Shown piece after piece: positions 1 to 12,158 of a DNA stretch of 64,000 bases. Source of the DNA: Sinotaia quadrata (taxonomy: Eukaryota; Mollusca; Gastropoda; Architaenioglossa; Viviparidae); contig CM054177.1 in assembly GCA_028829895.1 (NCBI GenBank), positions 31,955,064 to 32,019,063 on the forward strand, written 5' to 3'. Each line of letters opens with the position of its first letter. Position 1 is the first letter of the stretch. Made by a program: the position numbers and the translations under genes. The notes under the pieces were generated by a model, which was given only the letters and a program-made list of their open reading frames with translations, was not told the DNA's origin and ran no database searches.

Positions 1-214
1 TTACATATTAAAAAAATGAAGGAGTTAACATAACTTTATCAATGGTGAATATATATATATATATATATTAATATAGGTTAACATATAGTTTATGTAATTT
101 ATAACTTCAGAAAGAAAAGCTGTAAGTTTTAATTTGAAAAAATATGTTGAAATAATTTACAGTACAACTTTCAGATAGATGATGTAACTGAACAAAGGTG
201 TCAAAGAAATGGGA
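1..214. other. AT-rich non-coding DNA with a short (AT)n run
   Basis: No gene is visible. A short AT dinucleotide run lies at about 49-68. Confidence 0.6.
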
Positions 215-465
215 TTATCTTATAAAATCTTAAGAATGATAGTATGTAACTTTAGAAAGGAGTAGAATTATAAAATCTTAAGAGAGTATGTAACTTTAGA
301 AAGGAGTGGAATATCTTATAAAATCTTAAGAGAGTATGTAACTTTAGAAAGGAGTGGAATATCTTATAAAATCTTAAGAGAGATAGTGTGTAACTTAGAA
401 AGGAATGGGATTGATTATCTTATAAAATCTTAAGGGAAATAGTGTGTAACTTAGAAAGAGAAGCT
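215..465. repeat. minisatellite, about 50-bp unit, about 5 copies
   Basis: The segment tataaaatcttaag recurs about every 50 bp, followed by gtaactttagaaaggag. The copies differ by small indels, so the array is moderately old. Confidence 0.85.
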
Positions 466-1029
466 GTAGCTTATACATGTCACTTACAATGGAGGTGATG
501 TTACTGTCAACTTAAGATAAAAGTAATAACTTTAGAGAGAATTTTATGATGACAAAAGTATTTTGGAAATAATTGAGAAAGTATAAATGAAAACAGCGAG
601 GGCTGACTTAGCATTCATTACATCTTTTTCTTTAAAGCAGACCTCTGAAAAATTAATTCACCTTGTACAAAGTCAGTCAACATGCCTGTCTGGAGAATGT
701 TTTGGTTTTTTACCCTTGAGTTATGCAAGCATCCTGGAAATGACTTTCTATGAGGTCAGTTATCAGTAAAGAATAAGTTAGTTAATTGCTTTTTAGTCTG
801 ATACATCAGTTATCAGTTAAGAACAAGCTACTTAATTGCATTTTAGTCTATAAACCACACATTTATTTAATAAGAAGATAATATTTATTCCTAATGAGGA
901 ATTTTTTCTTTCTTATAATATTTTTTCTTTATCTTTTTTTTGTTTACAGGTAGCCATAAAAAGAATGATATTATGTAAATTTACTATTCATGCAAAATAA
1001 AACCACACTATGAAACCACACTACGATTA
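466..1029. other. unassigned AT-rich DNA
   Basis: A 60-codon open frame at 587-769 has no recognisable domain or splice context, so I do not call it a gene. A two-copy imperfect duplication (cagttatcagt, about 50 bp apart) lies at about 755-850. Confidence 0.4.
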
Positions 1030-1197
1030 TCTTAGCAAAGTCTTTACATTTATCATGAGCTTCTAAAATGGATCCTATAAATTTAATATTTTTATTAAAA
1101 CTGCCTTAGTAAAGTCTTCACATTTATCATGAGCTTCTAAAATGAATCCTATAAATTTAATATTTTTACTAAGACTGCCTTAGTAAAGTCTTTACAG
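1030..1197. repeat. 74-bp direct repeat, about 2.2 copies
   Basis: The segment tttatcatgagcttctaaaa occurs twice about 74 bp apart, and the start of a third copy follows. Confidence 0.85.
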
Positions 1198-1239
1198 TCT
1201 TACTTTGCCAAACATTTAAGAGCAGAATATTAGAAATTG

Positions 1240-1620
1240 CTCAGCAGAGTACATGACCTATTAGCATGTTTCAGTGAAGTCATGCTCTCAGCAGAGTACA
1301 TGACCTATTAGCATGTTTCAGTGAAGTCATGCTCTCAGCAGAGTACATGACCTATTAGCATGTTTCAGTGAAGTCATGCTCTCAGCAGAGTACATGACCT
1401 ATTAGCATGTTTCAGTGAAGTCATGCTCTCAGCAGAGTACATGACCTATTAGCATGTTTCAGTGAAGTCATGCTCTCAGCAGAGTACATGACCTATTAGC
1501 ATGTTTCAGTGAAGTCATGCTCTCAGCAGAGTACATGACCTATTAGCATGTTTCAGTGAAGTCATGCTCTCAGCAGAGTACATGACCTATTAGCATGTTT
1601 CAGTGAAGTCATGCTCTCAG
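1240..1620. repeat. minisatellite, 47-bp unit, about 8 copies, near-identical
   Basis: The units read ctcagcagagtacatgacct and continue to a total of 47 bp. The copies are essentially identical, which indicates recent expansion or homogenisation. Confidence 0.95.
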
Positions 1621-3074
1621 CATTGCATACATGTATACCTTTCAACAATTCTTATTTTTAAGAAACAATTTTACACATAAATACACATGCAATTTTGAAA
1701 AATAAAAGTTTTTATTGTAATTTTGTTTGTTCCTATATGCTATTTCACATTTTAAAATTATTTTTATTCGTGTTTGTATAGATACTATTTTTATTATTTG
1801 CACATTTTATTTATTTATGTTGTATAGATGTTATTTTTATTTTTTGCATAAACGTTTTGAGTTATGATGTACTTTTTAACAGCTTTAATAAATTTTGCAC
1901 AGTGTCCCTCACATCTACACACGGTCTTCTCACACCCTCTTCTGTGGACATTATTCACTTCTTTCTTTCACATCTATGCATTTATTAGCATGAAGTAAAC
2001 AGTTTCCATGACAGCAAATATTTAAAATTGTGGCTAAGCTGCTTTTTTCTGTGACATGAATAAATTTCTCTGATTTCTTCAATGGACTATACAGATGTTG
2101 TTTGTTGTGTTTTGACTCCGAATTTGAGCAAAGTGATGAGTTTAGTAAATGGTATAATTTTCATACTCCAATTTCTCTTGCTAATAAATAATTTTTAAAA
2201 ATTCCCAGAAATGTTAGCTGCATTTCTGTTACAGGCTTAAGCATTCTTATAAGTTGAGAATATATTATCTTGAGATATGTGGATTTGAATGTACATGTAT
2301 ATAAAGATTCACATAAAATCGACACCACCTGCAATATTTGGAGTCAAATACATGTAGAGAGTTTATTTTTTCTGGCACCATTTTTATTGTTGCTGAGATA
2401 AATATTCCTTTCTACCACCAAACAAGGAATGGGCTAGTGGGGTAAAACAAATACACGAATAATGGCGTCTCTCTGTTACAAAAAGAATCCCCACTAAATA
2501 TTATCTATTTTTCATGATGACCAATGCATTATAAAAAAACTGAATATGTTCTGACTGGATGTTAATACAAATTGGGGATTTTATTGATTATAAAACTAAA
2601 TTACTGATTTTTTCTAATAATGCATTTATTTGTGTTTTCCTTTATAAATTCTTTTCTTTATATTAACATTTAGTAATAAACAATAACATTTTGAACTTAA
2701 AGATTTGTACTATTTAGAAATCTACTTTTCATCAAAAATTTAATGTTGCTTATTCATTTTATGGTTGACCAATAGATATTTTATTCAGAACTTGTTTGAA
2801 ATATGAGTTAAAGATGATTTATTAGAAAAATAAAATAAAAAGTAATAAAGAAAAAAACAATTAAAAATCAAATATTACTCTTCCTTCAGCAAGATACTGA
2901 AACAAATATTTACACTCGGATATTAAGGGAATATTTTCATGCACTATTACATGTCTTTAGTGGAACTGAAATAATTATAGAGAAAGTAACTATTAGGCCT
3001 AATTGTGTGTATGTGTTTAATATGTCTACTTGCATGTGTGTGTTTAGTAGGGCTACATGTGGGTGTTTAGTAGG

Positions 3075-3113
<39 letters not shown>

Positions 3114-3384
3114 AGTTGCGTTGTAGTGGGGTAAAAGAATTACAAATTGTTATGACAGGCCGACAAGATTTTACGTAAATTACTATTTACGGAGTTAATG
3201 GCGCCGAAATAACTATCAATACATTCGTCATCCCTCGAGTCTTTAGTGCGCACAGATCTACGGCGTGCACGGGGCTAGGTGACATGACAAACCCTACGGA
3301 CCTATGACAGATTGGCTTGGCAAAATTGTTTGTTTTAGTTACTGATAGACTTAACGTTCTTCACGCAGTGTTCACATAGAAAAA
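1621..3384. other. unassigned AT-rich DNA with a (GT)n microsatellite
   Basis: No coding region is recognisable on either strand. A GT dinucleotide run lies at about 3076-3110. The DNA from about 3150 to 3330 is richer in CpG than its surroundings, but no gene is evident. Confidence 0.4.
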
Positions 3385-3604
3385 AAGTATGAAGTCTGCC
3401 GAATGGGCGCCTGTAGTCGTATTTCTCAAAGTATGAAGTCTGCCCATTGGGCGCCAATAGTCGTATTTCTCAAAGTATGAAGTCTGCCGAATGGGCGCCT
3501 GTAGTAGTATTTCTCAAAGTATGAAGTCTGCCCATTGGGCGCCAATAGTCGTATTTCTCAAAGTATGAAGTCTGCCCATTGGGCGCCAATAGTCGTATTT
3601 CTCA
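3385..3604. repeat. minisatellite, about 45-bp unit, 5 copies in two variants
   Basis: The units share caaagtatgaagtctgcc. They come in two versions, one with gaatgggcgcctgtag and one with cattgggcgccaatag, in the order gaat, catt, gaat, catt, catt. This suggests duplication of a dimer. Confidence 0.9.
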
Positions 3605-4501
3605 GTCAGAGTAAACTTACCGCGCAGTGTACACATGACATGAATATGTAGTCTGATATTCCTTAGTTAAACAGTGTTTTTCACCTCGCAGGTTGTTTCA
3701 TTTGGGTTTCGTGCCCCACTGTAACTTTTTAATAATTTTACAGAACACAAATGCTTAGGGAGCGCCATTCGTTCTAGAATGGAGAGATAGTGTTGTGGAA
3801 GGGGTTGTGAAGATCTGGAGGGTGTTCTGACCTATTTTCTAGGTATGATTTGCCCGGTCAGAGGTCAAGCCTCTGATTTTGAAAACCAAAGGATCTTTCG
3901 CGTGCTTGGCCTGTCCACATGGAACCCTAGAAACACCTCACCAAATTTACCTGGGGAACGTTTAAGATGACATGTTAAGTTATTATTTTTTTGCCCCAAG
4001 TCAAACCCCAGTCATTTGGGTGTGGTTAGTCTGCTACCATACTTGATCCTTACCTATAGGCCTATATATGACCGAATGAAAGTTGTCGATAGTTCTCTAA
4101 ATGAGAAGAGGACTTAACATCCACCGCTTACAGCCGTTTAGTTCGATGTGTTTTAAATGAAAACGTGCCATCTCCAGAATCTGACTTGCTTTTTTAAATT
4201 GACATTTCCTTTGCAGGAGCCAGATGCAAACCACCTGAAAAAGAAGGCTAATATATAATAAACATTAAAAAGTAGATTTGTTGATATTACAGTGAATACA
4301 AGTCAAGATTTTAAAATAAATAGAAATACCATCAGTGTTAATATTTTTTCTTATACCAATACTTAACACATTGCTTCTACATTGTTTTTCTCAGTCGAAT
4401 ACACTATTGGCGAGTAGGTTATGGTTATTGCCTTATTGGCTAGCTCTGTTTATCACTCTTTTTCGGGTGTTCATCATCAGATATCCTGAATTTTATTTTC
4501 T
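3605..4501. other. unassigned DNA upstream of a transposase fragment
   Basis: No recognised coding sequence is present. A good-looking splice acceptor (tttcctttgcag) ends at about 4217 and is followed by a few open codons and a stop. Without partner exons I do not call it a gene. Confidence 0.3.
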
Positions 4502-5260
4502 TCCTCTACATGTACATATCTGTCTAAGACAAAACGCGATGATGTGATTCATCAAATGGCTAACAAGGTAAAACAGTCTATCCTGGATAAGACAAAACGC
4601 GATGTTGTGATTCATCAAATGGCTAACAAGGTAAAACAGTCTATCCTGGATAAGACAAAATGCGACGATGTGATTCATCAAATGGCTAACAAGGTAAAAC
4701 AGTCTATCCTGGGTGATATAAAACGTGCTGGTTATTATTCTGTCTGTGGACTCGACTCTGGATTGTTCACATACTGACCAGTTAATTGATTTTGCATTAC
4801 ATAAGTCCCGCTGATGGTAAGCCCACCAAACGTTTCATTGTTTTTCTACCATTTGAGAGCCATACTGGCGAAAATCTTGCCAAAATCCTTGTTGGTTGCC
4901 TCATAGATGACTGTGAGCTGGACTTTGCCAAATGTTGGGAGCAGTCTTGTGATAATGCTGCAAACATGCCAGGTCGGTATTATGGCGTGCAGCAAAAACT
5001 GTGTGAGCTGAATCCATATGCAACCTATATTCCATGCGCTGCAAATTCGTTAAATTTAGTTGGACGCAATGCAGTTTACTGCTGCCGTGAAGCAGTAAAT
5101 TTCTTTGCCATTATACAGCAGATTTACACTTTTGTTTTGCGTCAACACAACGTAGGTCAGTTTTGCTCTCATTCCTAGAAGAAGGCTCTCTTGTTTCAAA
5201 CATTTGTCAGATACTCAATAGGAGGCACATGCAACTAGTTAGGTGACAGCGAGGGGTGTC
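4502..5260 (+). pseudogene. decayed hAT-superfamily (ZMYM1/DUF4371-like) transposase fragment
   Basis: This is the central part of a hAT-type transposase of the ZMYM1-like class. Translated pieces in order are a segment with DDVIHQMANKVKQSIL (about 4523-4740), a piece with PADGKPTKRF (about 4800), a stretch with GENLAKILVGCL, and the hallmark CWEQSCDNAANMPGRYYG and YIPCAANSLNLVGRNAV around 4930-5080. A further decayed piece with LSDTQ lies near 5205. The family signature (DNAANM...G, then PC..HSLNLVG) is clear to me, but the histidine usually found before SLNLVG is asparagine here. There are frameshifts near 4770 and 5150, internal stops, and an in-frame triplication of a 63-bp segment at 4541-4725. 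No terminal inverted repeats were found next to it. It is not expected to be functional. Confidence 0.75.
4541..4725 (+). repeat. 63-bp in-frame tandem triplication inside the hAT transposase fragment
   Basis: Three near-identical 63-bp units (21 codons, each containing IHQMANKVKQSIL) follow one another. The unit length is a multiple of three, so the frame is kept. Confidence 0.9.
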
Positions 5261-5791
5261 TCAAATTTCGAGAATTATATTATCTATAATATATTACACC
5301 TTTCAAATGCGGACATGGATCGGATCATACATTTACTCCCCCCACCCCACCCCAGTGTTGGCCTTTGTATTATTGGTTAATGCCGTGGGTCAGCACTGAA
5401 GTGGCATATATCCAACACCCACGTTCCAAGGCCCCTTATGTCTGACTTATTAATTATTATCCTACGCTCCCATCACTACTAAGGCCTTCTCTTCCCAAAA
5501 TAGAAATTGTCAATGTTAACAAGAAATAAAAATGAATGAACAATATAAATTTGCCTACACACAACACAATTTAGCATTTAATCAAACATAGAGTATGTAC
5601 ATGACAACACACAGTATATATATACAAAATAAATCAGTCCCAAGACTAGTATTGCACTTACTGACTGTCTATAATTTACTACCAACAGCTTAATACTTAC
5701 TATTATTTCACTTAAAGTTCATTAACTCCTCCTAGAGGGCTCCTGAAATGTTCACTGTCAATCTACACAGAGAAAGGTAGACAGTTTATAA
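5261..5791. other. unassigned DNA
   Basis: No gene is recognised. The 5340-5480 part is C-rich and unlike its AT-rich neighbourhood, so it may be a piece of an older repeat. The last 8 bases (5784-5791) form the left target duplication of the next element. Confidence 0.3.
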
Positions 5792-6144
5792 TAAAGGGGC
5801 GGGCAAACTCCGGCCCGCGAAGGTTTTTTTGTCTGGCCCGCCAAACTTCATTGCCATCCGGCCCACGAGATGAAATATACAAAAAATCGCATTCGCTCTC
5901 AACTCTCTGACGTCATCCACATCAGTTAAGCCTGTCATTGAATCTCTGATTTATTGTAAGCAACACTCCATCTCATTAAAACTGAGTTATTTTTTAAACA
6001 CAAAATACACCATTTAAAATTACTTTTGTTCTCATTTTATATAATGAACTTTCTGGACTTTGTAATCTTTGATCGTCTGTCCAGCCCGCGAACTGTTCCA
6101 ACAGTTTTATCCGGCCCATGCTCTTAAAAGTTTGCCCGCCTCTG
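5792..6144. mobile_element. non-autonomous hAT MITE, 353 bp
   Basis: The left end reads ggggcgggcaaactccggcc and the right end, on the other strand, reads cagaggcgggcaaact, giving short inverted termini around GGCGGGCAAACT. The flanks gtttataa (5784-5791) and gcttatat (6145-6152) match at 6 of 8 positions, consistent with a degraded 8-bp hAT target duplication. It has no transposase. The GGCCCGC-rich subterminal sequence is typical of a widespread hAT MITE class. Confidence 0.75.
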
Positions 6145-6815
6145 GCTTATATGGATTTTTGCCTTTCTTGCTCTTTCATCTGATGTCATTCATTATAGTC
6201 AGAGGTGGGTACTACACATTCATTTTAGCCAGTCACACAAGTAGGATGTCGTTGTAGCTACCAACTGGACACAGCACACCAGTTTTCAACAGCAACAAAA
6301 ACAAAAACAAAATGAAGAAAACAAGAAGCCAAGAAGGAACCAAAACAAGAACCCAAAGTTCTGCCGAATCCTGACAAAACAGTGTTTTGTGTAAGAGTTG
6401 TTTGAGCTCACATTGTCTGACTCAGCAGATTTACTTTAATGGTTGTGGAGTTCAATTATTTGACTCCACCTTTTGACCTCTTGGCATTCTTTGACAACTT
6501 ATTTTCCATGACATATTGGAAGCCTTTATTGAGTCAAAGACAGAAATGTTTCATCGTGACTCTATGGTAGACTGAACTTTGTTTTTTTCGACCTTGTATA
6601 TGGATAAATATTTAAAACTGGAAGAGACTCCTCCATTCACTTAGTTTATTTATGTTGCAGTTGCACAAAATGTTTACGAATTAAATAGCACATGACATGA
6701 ATCATTGCATAAATATAAAATATGCCTAAAGGCTACAGTTAATATCATCGGCTTTGTCAACGCCTATAACGACCCACGATATCTATTGACAGTGCATAGA
6801 TAGCTATGGCCCCTG
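6145..6815. other. unassigned DNA
   Basis: No gene is recognised. The sequence cagaggtgggtac at about 6201 resembles a hAT terminus but has no partner. Bases 6808-6815 are the left target duplication of the following element. Confidence 0.35.
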
Positions 6816-7626
6816 GATTGGCGGGGGAAAAGTCACAAGTTTTGCTAGGAAAAAAAGTCACAGGAAAAAAAGTCACAAGTTTTGCTAGGAAAAAAAGTCA
6901 CAAGAAAAAGTCACAGAAGATAAATCACAGAAAAATGTGTATGAATCTGACGTGTTATCACTAAACAAGTACGCATTTACACATCTAAGCAAGTATGAGT
7001 ATCACTTAAATAAATTAAATTTAAAAAATGATTTTGCGTTCTTTTCATATCAGGAGAAAATCAGATAATAAATCAAATTAGTTTAAATGTTTAATACATG
7101 CAATAATTTTGGGAACTAAACTAAACATAAGATAAGACAAAAATGGAATCATATGGTTATAGCATTCAATGCAATATAAACACGTTTAGATAGTTGTATG
7201 GTAGGTGAGTTTTATTAATATTGCATGCCACCGTTCAAATTTATAGTTTATTAGAAATTACAGATATGCCGACCGTTTTGATCAATTAATACCATATTTA
7301 AATTTTACAATCGCCGACTAGTACAAGAACAATAGAACACTATTACAGTAATACAGTTCAAAGTTTTAATCTCGATCGGGAATAAATAAAAAGACATCAA
7401 TTAAATCATGTTTCGAGCAGTCACATCACACTAAAATGACTAAACATTTGTTGGTAACACACACACATACACACACACGCACACATACACACACACGCAC
7501 ACACACACACACATTTAACCACAATCCTAATGAGCCGTCGCTTTCTGTGACTTTTCTTCCGTGACTTTTTTCCTGTGACTTTTTTTCTTGTGACTTTATT
7601 TTCCTGTGACTTTTTTCCCGCTCACC
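6816..7626. mobile_element. 811-bp non-autonomous TIR transposon with AAAGTCACA subterminal arrays
   Basis: The element is flanked on both sides by an identical 8-bp sequence, ggcccctg (6808-6815 and 7627-7634). The left end starts gattggcgggggaaaagtca. The complement of the right end starts ggtgagcgggaaaaaagtca, so about 16 of the first 21 positions match. Both ends then carry arrays of aaagtcacaag/aaagtcacagg in inverted orientation (6829-6925 and 7555-7620). The interior is AT-rich, has no transposase, and holds a CA-rich microsatellite at 7455-7515. The 8-bp duplication fits hAT or P-like superfamilies, but the terminal motif is not one I can assign. Confidence 0.75.
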
Positions 7627-7634
7627 GGCCCCTG

Positions 7635-7844
7635 TGGCCCTCGAACGCCCTCTTCCGGATCTGGACGGAGTGACTGTCGAAAACAGCTATTTTGCTCAGT
7701 GCAAGTACGGGTGCGTGTGTGTGTGTGAGTGAATGATAGATTGGGGACAAAAGGGAGGGAAAATTGCAGTAGGTAATTTGTTCAGTGTACGATTGGGGAG
7801 AGGGGGGGGAGGGAAAATTGGAACAGCTATTTTGTTCAGTGTAA

Positions 7845-7885
<41 letters not shown>

Positions 7886-8300
7886 CGCGCGCGTATGCGT
7901 GTGTGCAGGGGAATAAAGGGGACGGGAACTTGCAACAACTATTTTGTGCAGTGTGGGGGAAAAAGAGGAGAGAAAACTGCATATGTTTGGAATTGAACCA
8001 TAAGCTTTTAGCCGTATTTGAGAAGTCGAAAACCAGTCCCATCCTGTGTCAACAGGATTTTTGTAAACTGAGTCATCAGGTGGGGTCAACAGGTGAAGCT
8101 AAGTCGCCTGAGCAACTGCTAACGTTTATACTGTTCTGAAGACAAACGCTGAGGTAAGGCTGAGAACAAATACCTGACCTCAAAGTAACGCAACTAGTAA
8201 GTGTCTGCAAACTTTGAAGACTATGTACTCGGTCCACATCACAACACATGTATGTGTGACGTGCTTTTGTTTCTCTTAACACCATCCTACCGTTCACACA
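7635..8300. repeat. purine-rich DNA with GT/GC microsatellites
   Basis: Runs of GT (about 7846-7878) lead into alternating GC (7878-7892), with a G run near 7802. A second imperfect duplication of aacagctattttg sits at 7682 and 7822. The open frames here only reflect the dinucleotide repeats. Confidence 0.6.
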
Positions 8301-8404
8301 TACTTAGTGGATGTCAATATATATGTGTTGTAGAATTAGCATTTTATCTACGACTTACTTAGTGGATGTCAATATATATGTGTTGTAGAATTGGCATGTT
8401 ATCT
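8301..8404. repeat. direct repeat, about 53 bp, 2 copies
   Basis: The segment acttagtggatgtcaatata with its flanks occurs twice in a row. Confidence 0.85.
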
Positions 8405-8934
8405 ACCACACCCTTGCCATCAGCATCCTACTTTATCTACCCGTCCTGCCCCTCACGAATGGGTAGAAGATGCGGAGGCCATCTATTGCTCTTGGATGAC
8501 AAAGCTCACAGCCTGCACATGCTTGACTGACCCAGTTCATGAGAACCACCACTCTACTAGTCTATCAACGGTCATAGCTTGGCAACTCCAAATAGACAAT
8601 ATATACACAAAGTCCTTTACAGCCTCATTGTGAACACAAAGCCTAATGGTGAACACTGTCGCACTTGTGTCTTTGTGATTAATTTCATTTTAAATTCTTT
8701 CAGCCATCATTACTTTTTCTTTTAAAGTTTTTCTATTTTATTCCCAAGTTCACGAGTATTTTTTTCTTTTCTATGTTATCCTTGTTTTTCTATTTTATTC
8801 CCAAGTTCATGAGTATTTTTTTCTTTTCTATATTATCCTTGTTTTCGTAACTTTGTCAGGTTGGGATTGGTGGTCACAAGCCGTTTGTAATTGTAACGTT
8901 TTAACTGTTTAAACATAAATACTCGTGATGCCTG
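8405..8934. other. unassigned DNA with a 60-bp duplication
   Basis: No gene is recognised. A two-copy direct repeat of about 60 bp (tttttctattttattcccaa) lies at about 8728-8847. Confidence 0.45.
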
Positions 8935-9010
8935 ACACCGCTGAAGTGTGGGTGGACGTGTGGTTGGTCACATTAGGGCTTTCATTATTTTACATCACCT
9001 ATTTTTTAAA
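8935..9010 (+). repeat. copy 1 of a dispersed repeat (gtggacgtgtggtt family)
   Basis: The core gaagtgtgggtggacgtgtg followed by gttgg recurs at 40414-40500 (same strand, similarity continuing for about 75 bp) and at about 56428-56465 on the other strand. It probably belongs to a mobile element whose ends I cannot define. Confidence 0.6.
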
Positions 9011-9130
9011 AAAAGCATGCAACATGAGCAAACTATAAATGAGTTTCTAAGAGAACACTAAATGTTTCTGAGTGAACTCTAAAAGTACTTTGATTAAAGT
9101 TCAAGTGAATTCGATTGTATCTTGACTGAA

Positions 9131-9463
9131 GCTGCGTTGTTGTTCACTTTATAATTACGTAACTCTAGGATCCTGTGTTGTTGTTCACTTTATAATTACG
9201 TAACTTTAGGATCCTGTGTTGTTGTTCACTTTATAATTACGTAACTTTAGGATCCTGTGTTGTTGTTCACTTTATAATTACGTAACTCTAGGATCCTGTG
9301 TTGTTGTTCACTTTATAATTACGTAACTCTAGGATCCTGTGTTGTTGTTCACTTTATAATTACGTAACTCTAGGATCCTGTGTTGTTGTTCACTTTATAA
9401 TTACGTAACTCTAGGATCCTGTGTTGTTGTTCACTTTATAATTACGTAACTTTAGGATCCTGT
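9131..9463. repeat. minisatellite, 41-bp unit, 8 copies
   Basis: The units contain gttgttgttcactttataat and end in aggatcctgt. They are near-identical, differing mainly at one ctcta/cttta position. Confidence 0.95.
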
Positions 9464-9467
9464 TCTT

Positions 9468-10008
9468 ACCTGCATGAAATTCCAGTATCGCGCATCCTTG
9501 TAGTGACTACTTGTGCTCACTGCATGAGATTCTAGCATCAAGTGTCCTTGTAGTGACTACTTGTGCTCACTGCATGAGATTCTAGCATCAAGTGTCCTTG
9601 TAGTGACTACTTGTGCTCACTGCATGAGATTCTAGCATCAAGTGTCCTTGTAGTGACTACTTGTGCTCACTGCATGAGATTCTAGCATCAAGTGTCCTTG
9701 TAGTGACTACTTGTGCTCACTGCATGAGATTCTAGCATCAAGTGTCCTTGTAGTGACTACTTGTGCTCACTGCATGAGATTCTAGCATCAAGTGTCCTTG
9801 TAGTGACTACTTGTGCTCACTGCATGAGATTCTAGCATCATGTCTTTGTAGTGACTACTTGTGCTCACTGCAAGAGATTCTAGCATCAAGTGTCCTTGTA
9901 GTGACTACTTGTGCTCACTGCATGAGATTCTAGCATCAAGTGTCCTTGTAGTGACTACTTGTGCTCACTGCAAGAGATTCTAGCATCAAGTGTCCTTGTA
10001 GTGACTTC
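9468..10008. repeat. minisatellite, 50-bp unit, about 11 copies
   Basis: The units contain cttgtagtgactacttgtgc. The first copy is divergent, the central copies are identical, and one copy near 9840 has a small deletion. Confidence 0.95.
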
Positions 10009-10477
10009 TTGAGTTTAATATTTTTACTCTAAGAATTGGTTGGACACATTTGAATGATAATGTTGTAGAAACATTTTTGATTTACAATGTTCAGAGGCCA
10101 TTTTGATACTTTTGAGAGTAGGAAAATATTATTTTTAGTAATTCATATAGAAATAGATTTTTAAAAGATTTTTGGAAAGAAGATTAATGAATGAGCTAAT
10201 AACTTACCTTTTTTCCTTTGAAGAAATAGATTTTTAAAAGTTTTTCGGAAAGGAAGATTAATGAATGAGCTAATAACTTGCATTTTTTTCTTGTATTAGT
10301 CACTGTACAAAAGAGAGTTAATTACTTAACTGCAAGTTTTAAATATTGTTCGAACAGAGATTTAGTGTACACAAATGTCTGTTACAAGAGCTAAAGGTGT
10401 AGACACAAAAACGTCGAAATCAGAACAGAGTTCTCAAAAGTTCCTGCTTCTAGCAACACGGAAATTGCAAATTTAAG
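10009..10477. other. unassigned DNA with a 75-bp duplication
   Basis: No gene is visible. A two-copy repeat (aagattaatgaatgagctaa) spans about 10149-10292. Confidence 0.45.
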
Positions 10478-10638
10478 ACCTCTTGTATATTAAACAACAT
10501 TAAATTACCTTAGAACTCTTGTATATTAAAATGCAAACAGCATTAATTGCCTTAGAACTCTTGTATATTAAAATGTAAACAGCATTAATTGCCTTAGAAC
10601 TCTTGTATATTAAAATGTAAACAGCATTAATTGCCTTC
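10478..10638. repeat. minisatellite, 42-bp unit, about 3.5 copies
   Basis: The segment cttagaactcttgtatatta recurs every 42 bp and abuts the next array. Confidence 0.9.
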
Positions 10639-10639
10639 A

Positions 10640-10801
10640 ACGCATGTCATTACTTCTCGTCTGTCTACGGAAGTTAATGATGAACGACCGACAACGCATG
10701 TCATTACTTCCCGTCTGTCTACGGAAGTTAATGATGAACGACCGACAACGCACGTCATTACTTCCCGTCTGTCTACGGAAGTTAATGATGAACGACCGAC
10801 A
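10640..10801. repeat. minisatellite, 54-bp unit, 3 copies
   Basis: The units contain ctgtctacggaagttaatga. Because 54 is a multiple of three, frames on both strands stay open and give repetitive translations. I regard these as non-coding. Confidence 0.95.
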
Positions 10802-11689
10802 AACGCACGCGCACCGCATAGAGACACATTTCCCTCTCCACCCCTTTCTCTCCACCCCTTTCTCTCCCAACGCAATAATACTGAGAGCAAAGTGACAGTT
10901 TGGATTGTGTGAGAAAAAGAAAACATGTGACACTTTTCAAGCAAGACAACGAACGTCTTCCATTATGTCAACAACATGCATTGAACTTGGCTAAAGAAAA
11001 ATATTCACACACCCCATGGACAAATAGGCCTACGAATCGTTAGTGAAGCGCCAAAAACAATCAAAACATGGGGTGGGGGTGGGGGGAGAAAAAGTAAGGA
11101 AAAATCCCAAGAGAAAGAAAGTGTTTGATTCTGAAATTATAAAGGAATCTTATCCCCATTTCTTCCCCTGCCGTCTTTTTTTTTTTTAACCACGTAATGG
11201 CATAGGGCTTTTTTGACCATGATTGGGCAAATAGCTATTTTAGAGATTACATGACAAAATTCAGAGTATGAAAAGAGAAACAAAACACAAAAATATTTTT
11301 CTCTTGGGTATGTCTATAAATCTATTGTAAAGAAGCGACCAATCAAGATATGACAAGCAGTAAACAGTGACAGAAAACATCCTCCAAAACATAGTACACG
11401 AAGCGACCAATCAAGGTATGACAAGCAGGAAACAGTGACAGAAAACATCCTCCAAAACACGTCTTTAAATTTAGTAAAGTACATGACTTCCCAGTCATCG
11501 TGAGAAATAGAAACAAAGAAGGAAATAAAAACAATTAAAAGAAATAAAAGAACAAAGAAATAATATGAAAATATGAAAAATAAATATATCTTCTGATTTC
11601 GCTCATTAGAACAGTTCTAGGATTTCGTTGTATTTGATTTGTTTTCTCAGTGGAGAAATCAGTGAGATAATTACTCAAGCTCTTTGTGT
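10802..11689. other. unassigned DNA with a 68-bp duplication
   Basis: No gene is recognised. A two-copy direct repeat (cagtgacagaaaacatcctc) spans about 11332-11462. Confidence 0.4.
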
Positions 11690-12070
11690 AATGTCCCCGT
11701 GAGTCATGCTTGTTACATCTCACCGTGGGTACTCTTTGTAACGCTTCCTCGTGAGTTATCTTTGTAACACTTCCCCGTGAGTTCTTTTTTTGTAACATTT
11801 CCCCCATGAGTTCTTTTTGTAACGTTTTCTTGTGATTCATGCTTGCAACGTTCCCCCCCCCCCCCCCCGTGAGTTATTTTGTAATGTTTCCCCTAGATTC
11901 ATGCGTGTAACGTTCCCCCGAGATTCATGCGTGTAACGTTTTCCCGTGAATACTCTTTTACTCCACCCTGCGTACTCCTTGTAAAGCTGCTCGTCATATT
12001 GTGAGTCTAGTTTGTAACGTTTCCTCGTGCTTGAACGTCGCCCGTTTTATCGCGAGTCCTGTTGGTAACG
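11690..12070. repeat. degenerate tandem repeat, about 25-30 bp, with a C homopolymer
   Basis: Irregular copies of gtaacgtttccccgtgagt with variable linkers run through this stretch. A run of about 17 C lies at about 11855-11872. Confidence 0.7.
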
Positions 12071-12158
12071 TTTGGAAATTGTTTTTGTTTTTCTCGTTTT
12101 TTACATTTGGAAACACTTTACAACATACCAAATGTGTCAATCCTGTACAGCAAACATG

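Noticed and set aside
6199..6215. Second MITE starting at cagaggtgggtac
   Set aside because: No partner terminus or target duplication could be found downstream.
7696..8139. Overlapping open frames on both strands
   Set aside because: They translate GT/CA dinucleotide runs into Cys-Val or His-Thr repeats and are not genes.
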